64,000 bases of DNA from Azospirillum sp. (GCA_016124535.1 WGNK01000027.1:1-64000); one strand, 5' to 3'. Shown: positions 26,773 through 36,584, numbered from the stretch's first letter. Made by a program: numbers and translations. Notes: generated by a model from the sequence alone, not told the origin.

Positions 26773-27171
26773 TCATTTGGCGGCCAGAACGAGCAGGCCG
26801 ACGACCCAGGCAAGCAAAGTCAAGGCAACCGCCGAACCGGCCATCACCCAACCGCTGGAAACGATGCTCTCCTTTTCCAGGCTGCGTCCGCAGTCCCAGA
26901 CCATGTGCCTGATGCCGTTGGAGAAATGGTAGAACAGGCAGAAAGTCCAGCCGAACAGCATCAGCTTGCCCAGCCAGAAGCCGAGGAAGCCCTGGACCAC
27001 CGCGAAATAGGCGGGGCCGGCCGCGGCCGCGACCAGCCACCAGGTGAACAGGAGCAGACCTACGATCAGCCCCATTCCGGTGATCCGGTGCAGGCCGGAC
27101 ATGATCATGGTCTCTTGCAGCTTATAGACCGATAGAAACGGCGATATCGGCCGTCTTATGCCGTTTGCCAT
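26773..27171 (-). CDS. sdhC: Succinate dehydrogenase cytochrome b556 subunit
   Basis: A 132-residue SdhC with three membrane helices. MANGIRRPISPFLSVYKLQ is followed by MSGLHRITGMGL, the family signature. YHFSNGIRHMVWDCG carries the haem-ligand histidine. With SdhD it anchors the complex and binds ubiquinone. First gene of the operon; the 276-base divergent region upstream, shared with the Cache gene, should contain its promoter, but no box is certain. Confidence 0.97.
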   Translation of the reverse strand: MANGIRRPISPFLSVYKLQETMIMSGLHRITGMGLIVGLLLFTWWLVAAAAGPAYFAVVQGFLGFWLGKLMLFGWTFCLFYHFSNGIRHMVWDCGRSLEKESIVSSGWVMAGSAVALTLLAWVVGLLVLAAK

Positions 27172-27447
27172 GGGTGTCGTCCTCGCTTGATCGGTCGCCA
27201 ACGCAGCCTGGCACCGCTGCTGACGTGGCTTGGGGTGGGTCCGCAGGGGACCATTGCAGATGGGGTGATCAGATACGAATACGGGGGGTCCCTTACGCCA
27301 GTCCGGGAGCCAAGTCAACGTGACCGCACGTCGCCGGATTCGATAACGATCGCCGGTTTACACTTGCTTGGGGTCGACGTAGCCTGAGCGGCAATGCCTT
27401 CCGGCGGGCCGCGCTGGCCCGCCACCTCGGCCCTAGGTGAGGATACC

Positions 27448-28296
27448 ATGTTCAAAATCCTGTTTCAGGCAGTTCTGGTGGTTCTGGCAACGGTCGGTGC
27501 GGCCGGTGCCGCTGAACGCGCCACGCTGCAGGATGCCCGGGCGATGGCGGAACGCGCAGCCCAATTGATGCACCTCTCGGGGCCGCAGATGGCCTATGCC
27601 GCGTTCAACGACAAATCCGGCACGTTCCAGAATCGCGACCTCTACGTCTTCGTGCTCAACAAGGACGGGGTGATGCTCGCCCACGGCGCCGATCCCAGCC
27701 TGATCGGCCGCGATCTGATCGGCCTCAAGGACGTGACCGGCAAGCCCTTCGTCAAGGAAATGCTCGGCATCAAGGACAGCGGCTGGGTTTCCTATCACTG
27801 GCTCGATCCGCTGACCCGCACGGTCGAGCCCAAGACGTCCTATGTCATCCGGGTCGACGACGACGTGGTCGGGGTCGGCGCCTACGAGTTCAGCCGCGGC
27901 TCCGCGGAGGAAGCCAAGACGCTGGTCGCCCATGCGATCGCGCTCTACGACCGCATCGGTGCCACCGAGGCCTTCCACCGGATCAACGCCCATGACGGCG
28001 ATTTCATGGATCGCGACCTCTACGTCGCGGTGATCGGGCCCAGCGGGTTGATTGTGGCCCAGGCCGACGACGAACGGCGGGTCGGGCTCGACGCCAATGC
28101 GATCACCGATATCGACGGCAAACCCTATGGCCGTGCGCTGATCGACCAGGCGACAGCCGACGGGGCCTGGATCGACTACCGGCGCAAAGACCCGCTGACC
28201 GGCGAAATCGAGGCCAAGTCGAGTTGGGCGGTACTCCACGATCACCACATCTTCCTGTGCGGCATCTATACGCCGAAGACGCCGGGCGCGAAATAG
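27448..28296 (+). CDS. Exported protein with two Cache domains
   Basis: A 282-residue protein with a Sec signal peptide (residues 1-22, MFKILFQAVLVVLATVGAAG). Two homologous halves follow, each about 110 residues: NRDLYVFVLNKDGVMLAHGA with GRDLIGLKDVTGKPF, and DRDLYVAVIGPSGLIVAQAD with AITDIDGKPY. These match single Cache domains (sCache_2 type) that bind small ligands in the periplasm. There is no transmembrane or signalling domain after them, so it may be a free periplasmic sensor or binding protein that docks with a receptor. The ATG follows AGGTGAGGA. Ligand unknown. Confidence 0.8.
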   Translation: MFKILFQAVLVVLATVGAAGAAERATLQDARAMAERAAQLMHLSGPQMAYAAFNDKSGTFQNRDLYVFVLNKDGVMLAHGADPSLIGRDLIGLKDVTGKPFVKEMLGIKDSGWVSYHWLDPLTRTVEPKTSYVIRVDDDVVGVGAYEFSRGSAEEAKTLVAHAIALYDRIGATEAFHRINAHDGDFMDRDLYVAVIGPSGLIVAQADDERRVGLDANAITDIDGKPYGRALIDQATADGAWIDYRRKDPLTGEIEAKSSWAVLHDHHIFLCGIYTPKTPGAK

Positions 28297-28346
28297 CGGG
28301 CGATACCAGCCAGCGGCCGGGCCGCGGTCCGAATTCTGCGCCGCGA

Positions 28347-28688
28347 TCAGGTCTCGAAGACCTGGCGCAGCGTGAGGTCGAACACGGTCAGCACCTCGGC
28401 CAGATCCAGCCCGCGGCGCAGCCGTCGCCGCCCGGCCCGCACCAGGTATTCGGGGGGCCGGTTTGCGCTGGTGGCGAGTTTGGCAACGGTGAACAGCGGC
28501 ATCGCGTCGCTGTGGCGAAATACCGAGAACACCGCGGCGTCCTGGTCGTGGTCGATCGCGTAGTCACGCCACTCGCCGCGGGCGACCCGTTCGCTGTAGA
28601 GTGCCAGCAACAGCGCCAGTTCGCTCCGGTTGAAGTAAACCCGGCGTTGGGAGTACCGGTAGTCCGAAAAGCTGATCGTCTCCGTCAT
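28347..28688 (-). CDS. DUF2794 protein
   Basis: A 113-residue protein matching the alphaproteobacterial DUF2794 family by its pattern VYFNRSELALLLALYSERVARGEWRDYAID, here split for length, followed by FSVFRHSDAMPLFTVAK and a C-terminal RRLRRGLDLAEVLTVFDLT. No signal peptide or membrane segment. Function unknown. It faces the Cache gene and diverges from the redoxin gene. Confidence 0.85.
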   Translation of the reverse strand: MTETISFSDYRYSQRRVYFNRSELALLLALYSERVARGEWRDYAIDHDQDAAVFSVFRHSDAMPLFTVAKLATSANRPPEYLVRAGRRRLRRGLDLAEVLTVFDLTLRQVFET

Positions 28689-28906
28689 CGCTCTGGAGCG
28701 TTCAAAACGGCCGCTGTCACCGAACGGTCATCGTCAGTTTTCCGCAAATCCGAGGCAACGTCCAGACCCGTTTTCAGCCAGATTGAGGCCAGGCCCGTGA
28801 CCGCGGACGGCGATAGCCGCTCCGGCCGGTCTACTGGGCTCGGCTGGTCCCGGCGGATTTGCCGCGGGGCGGGCCCGGAAGGGCTGACTTGAACAGGAGG
28901 CTTGTC

Positions 28907-29467
28907 ATGGCGTCAACCCCGACTCCTATCTGTAATTTCGGCTGGCCGGCTGCCGATTTCCGCCTGCGCGGCGTCGATGGCAAGTCCTGGACGCTGGCCG
29001 ATATCCGCGGGCCTCGCGGCACCGTGGTCATGTTCATCTGCAACCATTGCCCCTATGTCAAATCGGCGATCGGGCGCATCGTTCGCGATGTCGGCGAACT
29101 GCAGCAGCACCACGGCATCGCCGCCGCCGCGATCATGCCCAACGACACCGCGCGCTATCCGGAAGACGGCTTCGGGTTCATGCAGCAGTTTGCCGCAGCC
29201 CACCGCTTGCCGTTTCCCTACCTGCTGGACGAAACTCAGGTGGTGGCCCGCACCTATGACGCGGTCTGCACCCCGGACTTCTTCGGCTTCAACCGGGCGC
29301 TGGAACTCCAGTATCGTGGCCGGCTCGATGCCGGGCGGATCGAGCCGGTGCCCGGTGCCAGCCGGGACCTGTTCGACGCCATGGTGCAGATTGCCGGCAC
29401 CGGACAGGGGCCGGAGGAGCAGATCTCCAGTATGGGGTGCTCGATCAAATGGCGGGCGGCCGGATGA
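28907..29467 (+). CDS. Redoxin (AhpC/TSA-like thioredoxin-fold protein)
   Basis: A 186-residue thioredoxin-fold protein with a CNHCPYV active site (Cys45, Cys48), in place of the CxxC of thioredoxin but at the same position. The family is common in alphaproteobacteria and is often annotated as thioredoxin-family or redoxin protein. No signal peptide, so cytoplasmic. The ATG follows CAGGAGG at a good distance. It lies 100 bases before the YfgM-like gene. Substrate unknown. Confidence 0.85.
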   Translation: MASTPTPICNFGWPAADFRLRGVDGKSWTLADIRGPRGTVVMFICNHCPYVKSAIGRIVRDVGELQQHHGIAAAAIMPNDTARYPEDGFGFMQQFAAAHRLPFPYLLDETQVVARTYDAVCTPDFFGFNRALELQYRGRLDAGRIEPVPGASRDLFDAMVQIAGTGQGPEEQISSMGCSIKWRAAG

Positions 29468-29566
29468 ATTGGCGGGCACCTGCTTGACCGGCGGCCGTCA
29501 ACTCTGCTATCCGCCCGTACGCATCTTTACAGGTGCCGCCAGCGATTGTGCGGCCGGAAGCGGGTG

Positions 29567-30217
29567 ATGAGCGATATTTTCCGGGAAGTCGAGGAAGACA
29601 TCCGGCGCGACCGGATGGAACGGCTGGCGCGACGTTACGGCCCGTTCGCGGTCGGGCTGATCGCCCTGATCGTGGCCGGCACCGCCGGCTACGTCGCCTG
29701 GAACAATTGGCAGCAACGCCAGGCCGCGGCGGAAACCCAGCGCCTGGTCGAAGCGGTCTCCCTCCAGGCCGGCAGCGGCGGCGGCGAGGCTGCCGCCAGT
29801 GCGCTGGCCGACTTCGCCGCGGCCTCCGGCGGCGCCCGCTCGGCGCTGGCCCTGTTCTACGCCGCAGGGCTGCGCGCGCGTGCCGGTGCCACCGCCGATG
29901 CGGTCAAGCTCTATGACGACCTTGCGGCCCGGAGCGATCTGGGCGCGGAATACCGGGACCTGGCGACGGTTCTGTCGATCTCGCACCAGATCGATGACGC
30001 TGCGCCGGAGTCTCTGTCGGCGCGATTGGCGCCGCTGACCGCGGCCAACAATCCATGGCGCCACCGGGCGCGCGAACTGGCGGCAATGCTGGCGGTTCGG
30101 ACCAAGGACCTCGCCCGCGCCAAGGCTCTGTTTCAGGAGCTGGCGGACGATGCCACCGTACCGGCCGGGCTGCGTGCCCGTGCCGGCGAACTCGCCGCCC
30201 TTTACGGCAGGAGCTGA
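29567..30217 (+). CDS. YfgM-like TPR membrane protein
   Basis: A 216-residue protein: an N-terminal acidic/basic stretch MSDIFREVEEDIRRDRMERL, one transmembrane helix at about 26-45, then helical TPR-like repeats in the periplasm (ALADFAAASGGARSALALFY, KALFQELADDATVPAGLRA). This is the architecture of YfgM (PF09976), which assists protein translocation at SecYEG. It lies 3 bases before bamB, the same neighbour as in many proteobacteria (yfgM-bamB-der). An upstream ATG at 29546 is in frame but gives an unlikely start. Confidence 0.85.
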   Translation: MSDIFREVEEDIRRDRMERLARRYGPFAVGLIALIVAGTAGYVAWNNWQQRQAAAETQRLVEAVSLQAGSGGGEAAASALADFAAASGGARSALALFYAAGLRARAGATADAVKLYDDLAARSDLGAEYRDLATVLSISHQIDDAAPESLSARLAPLTAANNPWRHRARELAAMLAVRTKDLARAKALFQELADDATVPAGLRARAGELAALYGRS

Positions 30218-30220
30218 ACG

Positions 30221-31570
30221 ATGCGCCGAGACTTGCCCCAGCGTTTGCCGGCCCTGCCGCTTCTGGTCGCGGCCAGCCTCGGCCTGTTGCTCAGCGGGTG
30301 CGGCATTGGCAGTTGGTTCGACAGCGACAAGCCGCCGCCGTTGCCGGGCAAGCGGGTGTCGGTGCTCCAGCTGGAACGCAAGATCGAGCCCGACCCGAGC
30401 CTGCAGGGCCGGCCGGTGGTGCTGCCGCCGCCGGCGCGCAACCAGGATTGGCCGCAGCCCGGCGGTGCCGCCGATCATGCGATGGGCAACCTCTCGCTTG
30501 GTGAGAGCCCGCGGGAGGTCTGGAGCGCCGATATCGGCAGCGGCTCCAACCGCACCCTGCGCTTGCTGGCGCGCCCGATCGTTGCCGGCGGCAAACTGTT
30601 CGCGATGGATGCCGAGAGCGAGGTTTCGGCCTTCGACGCCGCCAGCGGCCAACGGCTGTGGCGGATCGATCTGCGGCCCGAAAATGCCACCGGCGATCCC
30701 CTGCGCGGCGGGATCTCCTTTGCCGATGGCAAGCTGTTCGCCGGGACCGGCGATGCCGAGGTGATGGCAATCGATCCGGCCAACGGCACCGTTCTGTGGC
30801 GCAAGAAACTGCCGGCACCGGTGCGCGGCGCCCCGACCGCCCTGGCCGGCCGGGTCTTCGTCGTGACCATCGACAACCAGACCCTGGCCTTCTCGGCGAG
30901 CGACGGCGGCCCGTTGTGGAACCACAACGGCATCCTCGAAACCGCCGGCCTGCTGGGCTCGGTCAGCCCCGCCGCCGATGCCGCGGTGGTGGTGGTCCCC
31001 TATTCCTCCGGCGAGCTGTTCGCGCTCCGGGTCGAGAACGGACGGGCCGCCTGGTCAGACAACCTGGTCGCGATCCGCCGGGCCGGTGCCATGTCGGGCA
31101 TGGCCGACATCCGCGGCCTGCCGGTGATCGATCGAGGGCTGGTCCTGGCGGTCGGCCACAGCGGCCGCATGGTCGCGATCGACGAGCGCAGCGGTGGCCG
31201 GGTCTGGGAGCAGGAGATCGGCGGCGTCGACCAGCCCTGGTCGGTCGGCGACATCATCTTCGTCCTGAGCAACGAAAGCGAAGTCATCGCGATCGAACGG
31301 ACCACCGGCCGCATCCGCTGGGTGTCGTCGCTCGATCGTTACGTGGATCCCGAGGACCGCACCGAAGCGATCGTGTGGAACGGGCCGATCGTGGCCGGCG
31401 GCCGGCTGTGGCTGACCTCATCGACCGAGAAACTGGTGGCACTGTCGGCAAATACCGGCGAGATCCTGTCGCGAACTGAATTGCGCGGTCCGGCCATGCT
31501 GTCGCCGATCGTCGCCGATGCCACGCTTTATGTCCTGACCGACAACGGTAGGCTCACCGCTTTTCGCTGA
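30221..31570 (+). CDS. bamB: Outer membrane assembly factor BamB (lipoprotein)
   Basis: A 449-residue lipoprotein: signal peptide with lipobox LLSGC, lipidated Cys27, then an eight-bladed beta-propeller of PQQ-like repeats (AFDAASGQRLWRIDL, AIDPANGTVLWRKKL, AIDERSGGRVWEQEI, AIERTTGRIRWVSSL). It is part of the BAM complex that folds outer membrane proteins. It is 3 bases after the YfgM-like gene and 71 before der. Longer than E. coli BamB (392), mainly through a linker after the lipobox. Confidence 0.95.
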   Translation: MRRDLPQRLPALPLLVAASLGLLLSGCGIGSWFDSDKPPPLPGKRVSVLQLERKIEPDPSLQGRPVVLPPPARNQDWPQPGGAADHAMGNLSLGESPREVWSADIGSGSNRTLRLLARPIVAGGKLFAMDAESEVSAFDAASGQRLWRIDLRPENATGDPLRGGISFADGKLFAGTGDAEVMAIDPANGTVLWRKKLPAPVRGAPTALAGRVFVVTIDNQTLAFSASDGGPLWNHNGILETAGLLGSVSPAADAAVVVVPYSSGELFALRVENGRAAWSDNLVAIRRAGAMSGMADIRGLPVIDRGLVLAVGHSGRMVAIDERSGGRVWEQEIGGVDQPWSVGDIIFVLSNESEVIAIERTTGRIRWVSSLDRYVDPEDRTEAIVWNGPIVAGGRLWLTSSTEKLVALSANTGEILSRTELRGPAMLSPIVADATLYVLTDNGRLTAFR

Positions 31571-31641
31571 GGACCGATCTCTCTTGAGTGCCCGGATATC
31601 TTGAGTGCGCAGCCGCACGCCCGCGGCCGAAAGTCCCGTTC

Positions 31642-33033
31642 ATGACCTTCACCGTGGCGATCGCCGGCCGACCGAACGTCGGCAAATCGACGCTGTTCAA
31701 CCGGCTGGTCGGCCGCAAGCTGGCGATTGTCGACGACACTCCCGGGGTCACCCGGGACTGGCGCGCCGCCGAAGCGCGACTCGGCGGGCTGGAATTCACC
31801 GCGATCGACACCGCCGGGCTTGAGGAGGCCTTCGGTGACAGCCTGGAAGGCCGTTTGCGCCGCCAGACCGAACGCGCGCTGGAGCGTGCCGACGTGGTCC
31901 TGCTGTTGATCGACGGGCGCGCCGGGGTCACCCCGCTGGACCGCCATTTTGCCGGCTGGCTGCGCGAGCAGGGCCGGCCGGTGGTGGTGGTCGCCAACAA
32001 ATGCGAGGGTAGCGCCGGCTTGTCCGGCCAACTCGATGCCTTCGAACTGGGCCTCGGCGAACCGGTCGGGATTTCCGCCGAGCATGGCGAGGGCATGGCC
32101 GATCTGGTCGAGGCGCTGCTCCCCTATGCGCCACCCGACCCGGTTGCCGACGACGATTTTGGCGAGGCCGCGCCGGCCGAGGATGGTGACCCCGAAGCGG
32201 TCGAAGACGGGATCGGCCCGGAACGGCCGCTCCGCCTGGCGATCGTCGGCCGGCCCAACGTCGGCAAGTCGACTCTGCTGAACCGGCTGGTTGGCGAGGA
32301 GCGGGTGCTCACCGGGCCGGAGCCAGGCATGACTCGCGACGCGATCTCGGTCGATTGGCACTGGCAGGATCGCTGGTTCCGCTTGGTCGATACCGCCGGG
32401 CTGCGGCGTCGCGCGCGCGTCGACGAGAAGCTGGAGCGTCTGGCGGTGGCCGAGACGCTGCGCGTGGTCCGGCTCGCCCATGTCGTGCTGCTGGTGGTCG
32501 ACGCCGCGGCGATCCTTGACCGCCAGGACCTGACGATCGCGCGTCTGGTGGTCGATGAAGGCCGTGGCCTGGTGATTGCGGTCAACAAATGGGATGCGGT
32601 CGAGGACCGGACCAAGGCGCTGGCCCAACTCTCGGACCGTCTGCAGACCTCGCTGTCCCAGGCGCGCGGCGTGGCCACCGCGACGGTGTCGGCCCTGACC
32701 GGCCAGGGCATCGATGCCATGCTGGCGGCGACGGTGGCGACCTACCAGGTATGGAACCGCCGCATTCCGACCGCCCAGCTCAACCGCTGGCTGGAGCAGG
32801 CGACCGCTGAGCATTCCCCGCCCTTGGTCGACGGCCGGCGGATCAAGCTGCGCTACATGACCCAAGTCAAAGCCCGGCCACCGACCTTCGCGCTGTGGGT
32901 GAGCAAGCCGGTCGACCTGCCCGAGGCCTATCAGCGCTATCTGGTCGCGGGTCTGCGCGATCGCTTCACGCTGCCGGGGGTGCCGCTCCGCCTGCTCTTG
33001 CGCAAATCCCGCAACCCCTACGCCGAGGGCTGA
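31642..33033 (+). CDS. der: Ribosome biogenesis GTPase Der (EngA)
   Basis: A 463-residue protein with two GTPase domains and a KH-like C-terminal domain. P-loops GRPNVGKS are at residues 9-16 and near 203-210. DTAGLEEAF and DTAGLRRRA are the two G3 motifs. The G4 motifs are NKCE (near 119) in the first domain and NKWD in the second. It acts in 50S ribosomal subunit assembly. The ATG at 31642 is chosen because [12 protein letters not shown] is the usual N-terminus. Last gene of the yfgM-bamB-der run. Confidence 0.97.
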   Translation: MTFTVAIAGRPNVGKSTLFNRLVGRKLAIVDDTPGVTRDWRAAEARLGGLEFTAIDTAGLEEAFGDSLEGRLRRQTERALERADVVLLLIDGRAGVTPLDRHFAGWLREQGRPVVVVANKCEGSAGLSGQLDAFELGLGEPVGISAEHGEGMADLVEALLPYAPPDPVADDDFGEAAPAEDGDPEAVEDGIGPERPLRLAIVGRPNVGKSTLLNRLVGEERVLTGPEPGMTRDAISVDWHWQDRWFRLVDTAGLRRRARVDEKLERLAVAETLRVVRLAHVVLLVVDAAAILDRQDLTIARLVVDEGRGLVIAVNKWDAVEDRTKALAQLSDRLQTSLSQARGVATATVSALTGQGIDAMLAATVATYQVWNRRIPTAQLNRWLEQATAEHSPPLVDGRRIKLRYMTQVKARPPTFALWVSKPVDLPEAYQRYLVAGLRDRFTLPGVPLRLLLRKSRNPYAEG

Positions 33034-33045
33034 GCGCCGGCGGCT

Positions 33046-34344
33046 TCAGCCGACCGCGGGCAGGGTGAAGCGGACGGTGGTGCCACAGCCGGGGGCGCTG
33101 ACCACCCGGATGCAACCGCCCTGACGCTCGACCAGTTCCTTGCACAAGACCAGGCCGAGGCCGGTGCCGATCCGCCCGTCGGTATCGGGGCTTGCCGGCT
33201 GCTCGGCCAGGAAAAACAGCTTGGCCAGGTAGTCCGCAGGGATGCCGATGCCGGTATCGGTGACCACGATTTCAATGACATCGCCGATCCGGTCGCCGGA
33301 CATCTCGACCCGCCCGCCCGGCGCGGTGAACTTGATGCCGTTGACCAGCAGGTTGCGCAGGATCGACTCGGTCATGGCCGCGTCGGCATGGGCGGTCAGC
33401 GGCGGCAGCCGATTGACCAGAGTTATCCGTTTGGCGTCCGCGATCCGGCCGTAGAGCGCCAGAATGCGGTCGACGGTTGGGCGCAGCGCCAGGGCGATCG
33501 GGTCGCAATGGGTCTTCTCCATCTGCACCCGCGCCCAATCGAGCAGGTTGCCGACCAGGTCGAAGATCTGCCGGCCACACTCGTTGGTTGCGCCGGCATA
33601 GTAGCGAACCTGTTCGGGGTTGAGGTCCTCACCGGCTTGGCTCAGCAGTTCGGTGAAGCCGAGCAGGGCGTTGAACGGGCTCTTCAGATCATGGGCAATG
33701 ATCGAGAACAGCCTGGATTTCTGACGGTTGAGCACGGCCAGACGGTCGCGGCTGGCGGCGACTTCGCCCTCGGAGGTGCGGCGCTCGGTGATGTCGAGCA
33801 CGGTGCTGACGCGGTAGGGATTGCCCGCTTCGTCGTAGATCCGGTTGGATGCCACGAGAATCCAGATCGGCGAGCCGTCCTTGCGCCTGGCCCGCCACTC
33901 GCCGGGCATTTCGCCTCCCATTGTAAGAAAGCGCTGATGCATTTCGAGGGCGTAGGCGCGCCCTTCCTCGGGCAGGAATATGGTAAACGGCTGGCCGATC
34001 ACCGCCTCTGCGGTATAGCCATAGATCGCGCAATAGGCATCGTTGACGCTGACCAGCTTGCCGTCGCGGTCGGTAATGCCGATCCCCGACGGCAGGGTGG
34101 CGCTGATCACCGACAACACCGCTTCGGGATTCCGGTGCTCGGTCAAGGCGGTGGTCAAAGCATCGCGATGGGCTGTGCCGGCACCGCTCGTCCGCTTGGT
34201 ACGACGTTGACGGGTCATTGGCTTTTGACGCCTGGCCCGTTCGCCGCACGGACACGGCTCGGTACACTCGAACACGACACGGCTCTCTCTCATCTCTGAA
34301 AACAGTTTTTTCAAATCCTCGGACGACGATCGGCCGCCGGCCAT
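33046..34344 (-). CDS. PAS-domain sensor histidine kinase
   Basis: A 432-residue soluble kinase. The PAS domain is at about 72-188 (SGIGITDRDGKLVSVNDAYC to STVLDITERR), the HisKA domain holds the phosphoacceptor His218 in IIAHDLKSP, and the ATPase domain runs from about 320 to 430 (VTDTGIGIP, GTGLGLVLCKELVE). No membrane helix is seen, so it probably senses a cytoplasmic signal. No response regulator is adjacent, so the partner is unknown. A later ATG at 34218 is an alternative start. Confidence 0.9.
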   Translation of the reverse strand: MAGGRSSSEDLKKLFSEMRESRVVFECTEPCPCGERARRQKPMTRQRRTKRTSGAGTAHRDALTTALTEHRNPEAVLSVISATLPSGIGITDRDGKLVSVNDAYCAIYGYTAEAVIGQPFTIFLPEEGRAYALEMHQRFLTMGGEMPGEWRARRKDGSPIWILVASNRIYDEAGNPYRVSTVLDITERRTSEGEVAASRDRLAVLNRQKSRLFSIIAHDLKSPFNALLGFTELLSQAGEDLNPEQVRYYAGATNECGRQIFDLVGNLLDWARVQMEKTHCDPIALALRPTVDRILALYGRIADAKRITLVNRLPPLTAHADAAMTESILRNLLVNGIKFTAPGGRVEMSGDRIGDVIEIVVTDTGIGIPADYLAKLFFLAEQPASPDTDGRIGTGLGLVLCKELVERQGGCIRVVSAPGCGTTVRFTLPAVG

Positions 34345-34459
34345 TCTCCGGCCCGAGGGAATCGGCTATATCCGGTGTTGCATCTTCCGTGCCGGCTACG
34401 ACGCGGCCCTGCAAAGAACATCGTTCTGCCCGGATGTTCGCCAAGCCGGAGAAATCATT

Positions 34460-35359
34460 ATGGACATCGTCGTCACCCTGATCGCCGAACCGACCGCCGC
34501 CGGGCTCACCGATGCCCTGGCGGCGGCCGTGCGCGACAGCCTGGTCCGTCTCGGTGCCGAGGTTGCTCCGCCGGACTGGCTGGCGCCCGGCATTGCCTGC
34601 GACCTCGCGCTTTCCGGGCTGGCCTCCGATCAGGCTGCGGCGGCGGCGCGGCCCGCCCTGGGGTCGGCTGCGATCGACGTGGTGGCTCAGCCGGCGGAGG
34701 GGCGACGCAAGCATCTGCTGATCGCCGACATGGAATCGACCATGATCCGCCAGGAAATGCTCGACGAATTGGGCGATCTGATCGGCCTTGGACCCCGCAT
34801 CGCGGCGATCACGGCGCGCGCCATGAACGGCGAGATCGATTTCAGAGGGGCGGTGGAGGAGCGGGTCGGGCTGCTCGCCGGCTTGCCCGCGACCATGCTC
34901 GACGAGGTCTGGGCGCGCGCTGAGTTCAACCCCGGTGCCCACGCGCTGGTCGGCACGATGCGGGCTCATGGCGCCTGGAGCCTGTTGGTCTCGGGCGGAT
35001 TTCGCAGTTTCACCGCCCGAGTCCGGGCCAGCCTCGGCTTCGACGAGGACCACGCCAACGCCTTGGAGATTATCGATGGCCGCCTGACCGGCCGGGTGGT
35101 CGAACCAATTCTCGACAAAGACAGCAAGCTGTCGGCCTTGATCGCCGCGGCCGGTGCCCGGCGGCTGCCGATTCGCGCTACCCTGGCGGTGGGCGATGGC
35201 GCCAACGATCTGCCGATGCTGCTGGCCGCCGGCCTCGGCATCGCCTGGCACGCCAAACCCGCGGTGGCCGCCACCGCCCGCCACCGCCTTGACCATGCCG
35301 ATCTCACCGGCCTGCTCTATGCCCAGGGCTACCGCCGCGAGGAGTTCGTCACGGCTTGA
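34460..35359 (+). CDS. serB: Phosphoserine phosphatase
   Basis: A 299-residue HAD phosphatase that makes serine from phosphoserine. The N-terminal 80 residues are the ACT-like regulatory part. Motif I is IADMESTMI (nucleophile Asp90, position 92 Glu instead of the usual Asp, Thr94). Motif II is VSGGFRSF, and motif III with the second metal site is GDGANDLPML. QEMLDELGDLIG and the cap segment fit SerB. The Glu at position 92 is seen directly as codon GAA. Divergent from the kinase gene. Confidence 0.93.
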   Translation: MDIVVTLIAEPTAAGLTDALAAAVRDSLVRLGAEVAPPDWLAPGIACDLALSGLASDQAAAAARPALGSAAIDVVAQPAEGRRKHLLIADMESTMIRQEMLDELGDLIGLGPRIAAITARAMNGEIDFRGAVEERVGLLAGLPATMLDEVWARAEFNPGAHALVGTMRAHGAWSLLVSGGFRSFTARVRASLGFDEDHANALEIIDGRLTGRVVEPILDKDSKLSALIAAAGARRLPIRATLAVGDGANDLPMLLAAGLGIAWHAKPAVAATARHRLDHADLTGLLYAQGYRREEFVTA

Positions 35360-35366
35360 CCTGTGG

Positions 35367-35394
35367 CCTTCCCGAGGGGGCCTTCCCGAGGGGG
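35367..35394. repeat. 14-nt tandem duplication between serB and the TAXI gene
   Basis: Two exact copies of CCTTCCCGAGGGGG in direct repeat, partly self-complementary (CCC-GAGGG). It lies in the 49-base space between convergent genes. It may form a weak hairpin that ends transcription. Confidence 0.5.
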
Positions 35395-35408
35395 GCTTCC
35401 GGGCGTTG

Positions 35409-36584
35409 CTACGGTGAGATCGGGTCGGTCGGGCCGGCCGGCAGCGGCAACAGCATCGGCAAGATCCCGGTTGGCCTCAGCGAGTCCTGCTTCTTGGCGG
35501 CTTTCGCCTGTTCATCTTCCTTGGCCTGGACCACGGCACGGGCCTCGGCATAAAAGCGTTCGGCGCCCGGATGGACCGGCACCGAGACACCTTGGCGGCC
35601 CTGCTCGATCTGGTGCAGCTTGGGCCCGTTTGCCAGGCCGGCGCTGAGTAGCTTCCGCGTGCTCTCGTGCCACAGCGCGCGGGTGATCCCATAGACCACG
35701 TCGTCGGCCAGTTCGGTTCGCACCACCAGCAAGGCGCCGACCCCGAGGGTGCGGACCGCGCCGACCCGGGGATAAGTTTCGGCCGGAATCTCGGTGTCGG
35801 TAAAATAGGGCAATTTCTCGCGCAAAGTCGCAGCCACGTCGTCGTCGAACGGCAACAGCCGCACCGGAATGCGGTCGGCGGCATCCTTGATCGCCCCGAA
35901 CGGCGTGCCGCCGATCACGAACATCGCGTCGAGACCGCCGGCAACCAGTTGATCGACCGCGGGGCCGGGGGCCAGGAAGCGGGCCTGGTAGGCGCGCTCC
36001 TTCAGCCCATAGGCGGCGAGGATGATGCGGGCATCGTCGAAAAAGCCGGATCCTTTCTCGCCGATCGAGATGGATTTGCCGCGCAGGCTATTGACGAACA
36101 GGAAATCGCTGTCGCCCCGCACCACCAGTTGCACCGCCTCGGTGTAGAGCGAGGCGATCGCGCGCAAATCTTCGAACGGTGCCTCCTTGGCGAAGAGGCC
36201 GCCGCCCTCATGGGCCCAGAATGCCAGGTCGGCCTGGACCAGTCCGGCCTCGATCGCGCCCTCGCGCAGCAGTTTCAGATTTTCGAGCGAGCCCGCCGTG
36301 GCCTGCGCCACCGCGATCAGGCCGGGCACACCGCAGCTGCCGCCGCGATCACACGGCCGCGAACCCGGCGGATTGCTGATCGCATTGGCCAGTGCCGAGC
36401 CGATCGGAAAATAGACACCCGAGGTGGTCCCGGTGCCGATCCGAAAATATTGCAGCTCCTGCGCCCAGCCGGGCCGGGCCGAGACCACAGCCAGGGTCGC
36501 ATAGAAGCAAGCGGCCAGCACCGAGGGCAGGAGTTTCAGGCCGGACAGGCGAACGGGCCGGGCCGGCCGATTCGAGCGCTTCAT
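35409..36584 (-). CDS. TAXI-family TRAP solute-binding protein
   Basis: A 391-residue periplasmic protein: signal peptide (about residues 1-42, ending PGWAQ), then the TAXI pattern FRIGTGTTSGVYFPIGSALANAI, split here for length, followed by GLIAVAQATAGSLENLKLL and LVQADLAFWAHEG. TAXI receptors bind small organic acids such as glutamate or 2-oxoglutarate and deliver them to a fused TRAP permease. The C-terminus is rich in charged residues and proline. No TRAP permease is adjacent. The ATG at 36584 gives the signal peptide; upstream frame is not coding. Confidence 0.88.
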   Translation of the reverse strand: MKRSNRPARPVRLSGLKLLPSVLAACFYATLAVVSARPGWAQELQYFRIGTGTTSGVYFPIGSALANAISNPPGSRPCDRGGSCGVPGLIAVAQATAGSLENLKLLREGAIEAGLVQADLAFWAHEGGGLFAKEAPFEDLRAIASLYTEAVQLVVRGDSDFLFVNSLRGKSISIGEKGSGFFDDARIILAAYGLKERAYQARFLAPGPAVDQLVAGGLDAMFVIGGTPFGAIKDAADRIPVRLLPFDDDVAATLREKLPYFTDTEIPAETYPRVGAVRTLGVGALLVVRTELADDVVYGITRALWHESTRKLLSAGLANGPKLHQIEQGRQGVSVPVHPGAERFYAEARAVVQAKEDEQAKAAKKQDSLRPTGILPMLLPLPAGPTDPISP

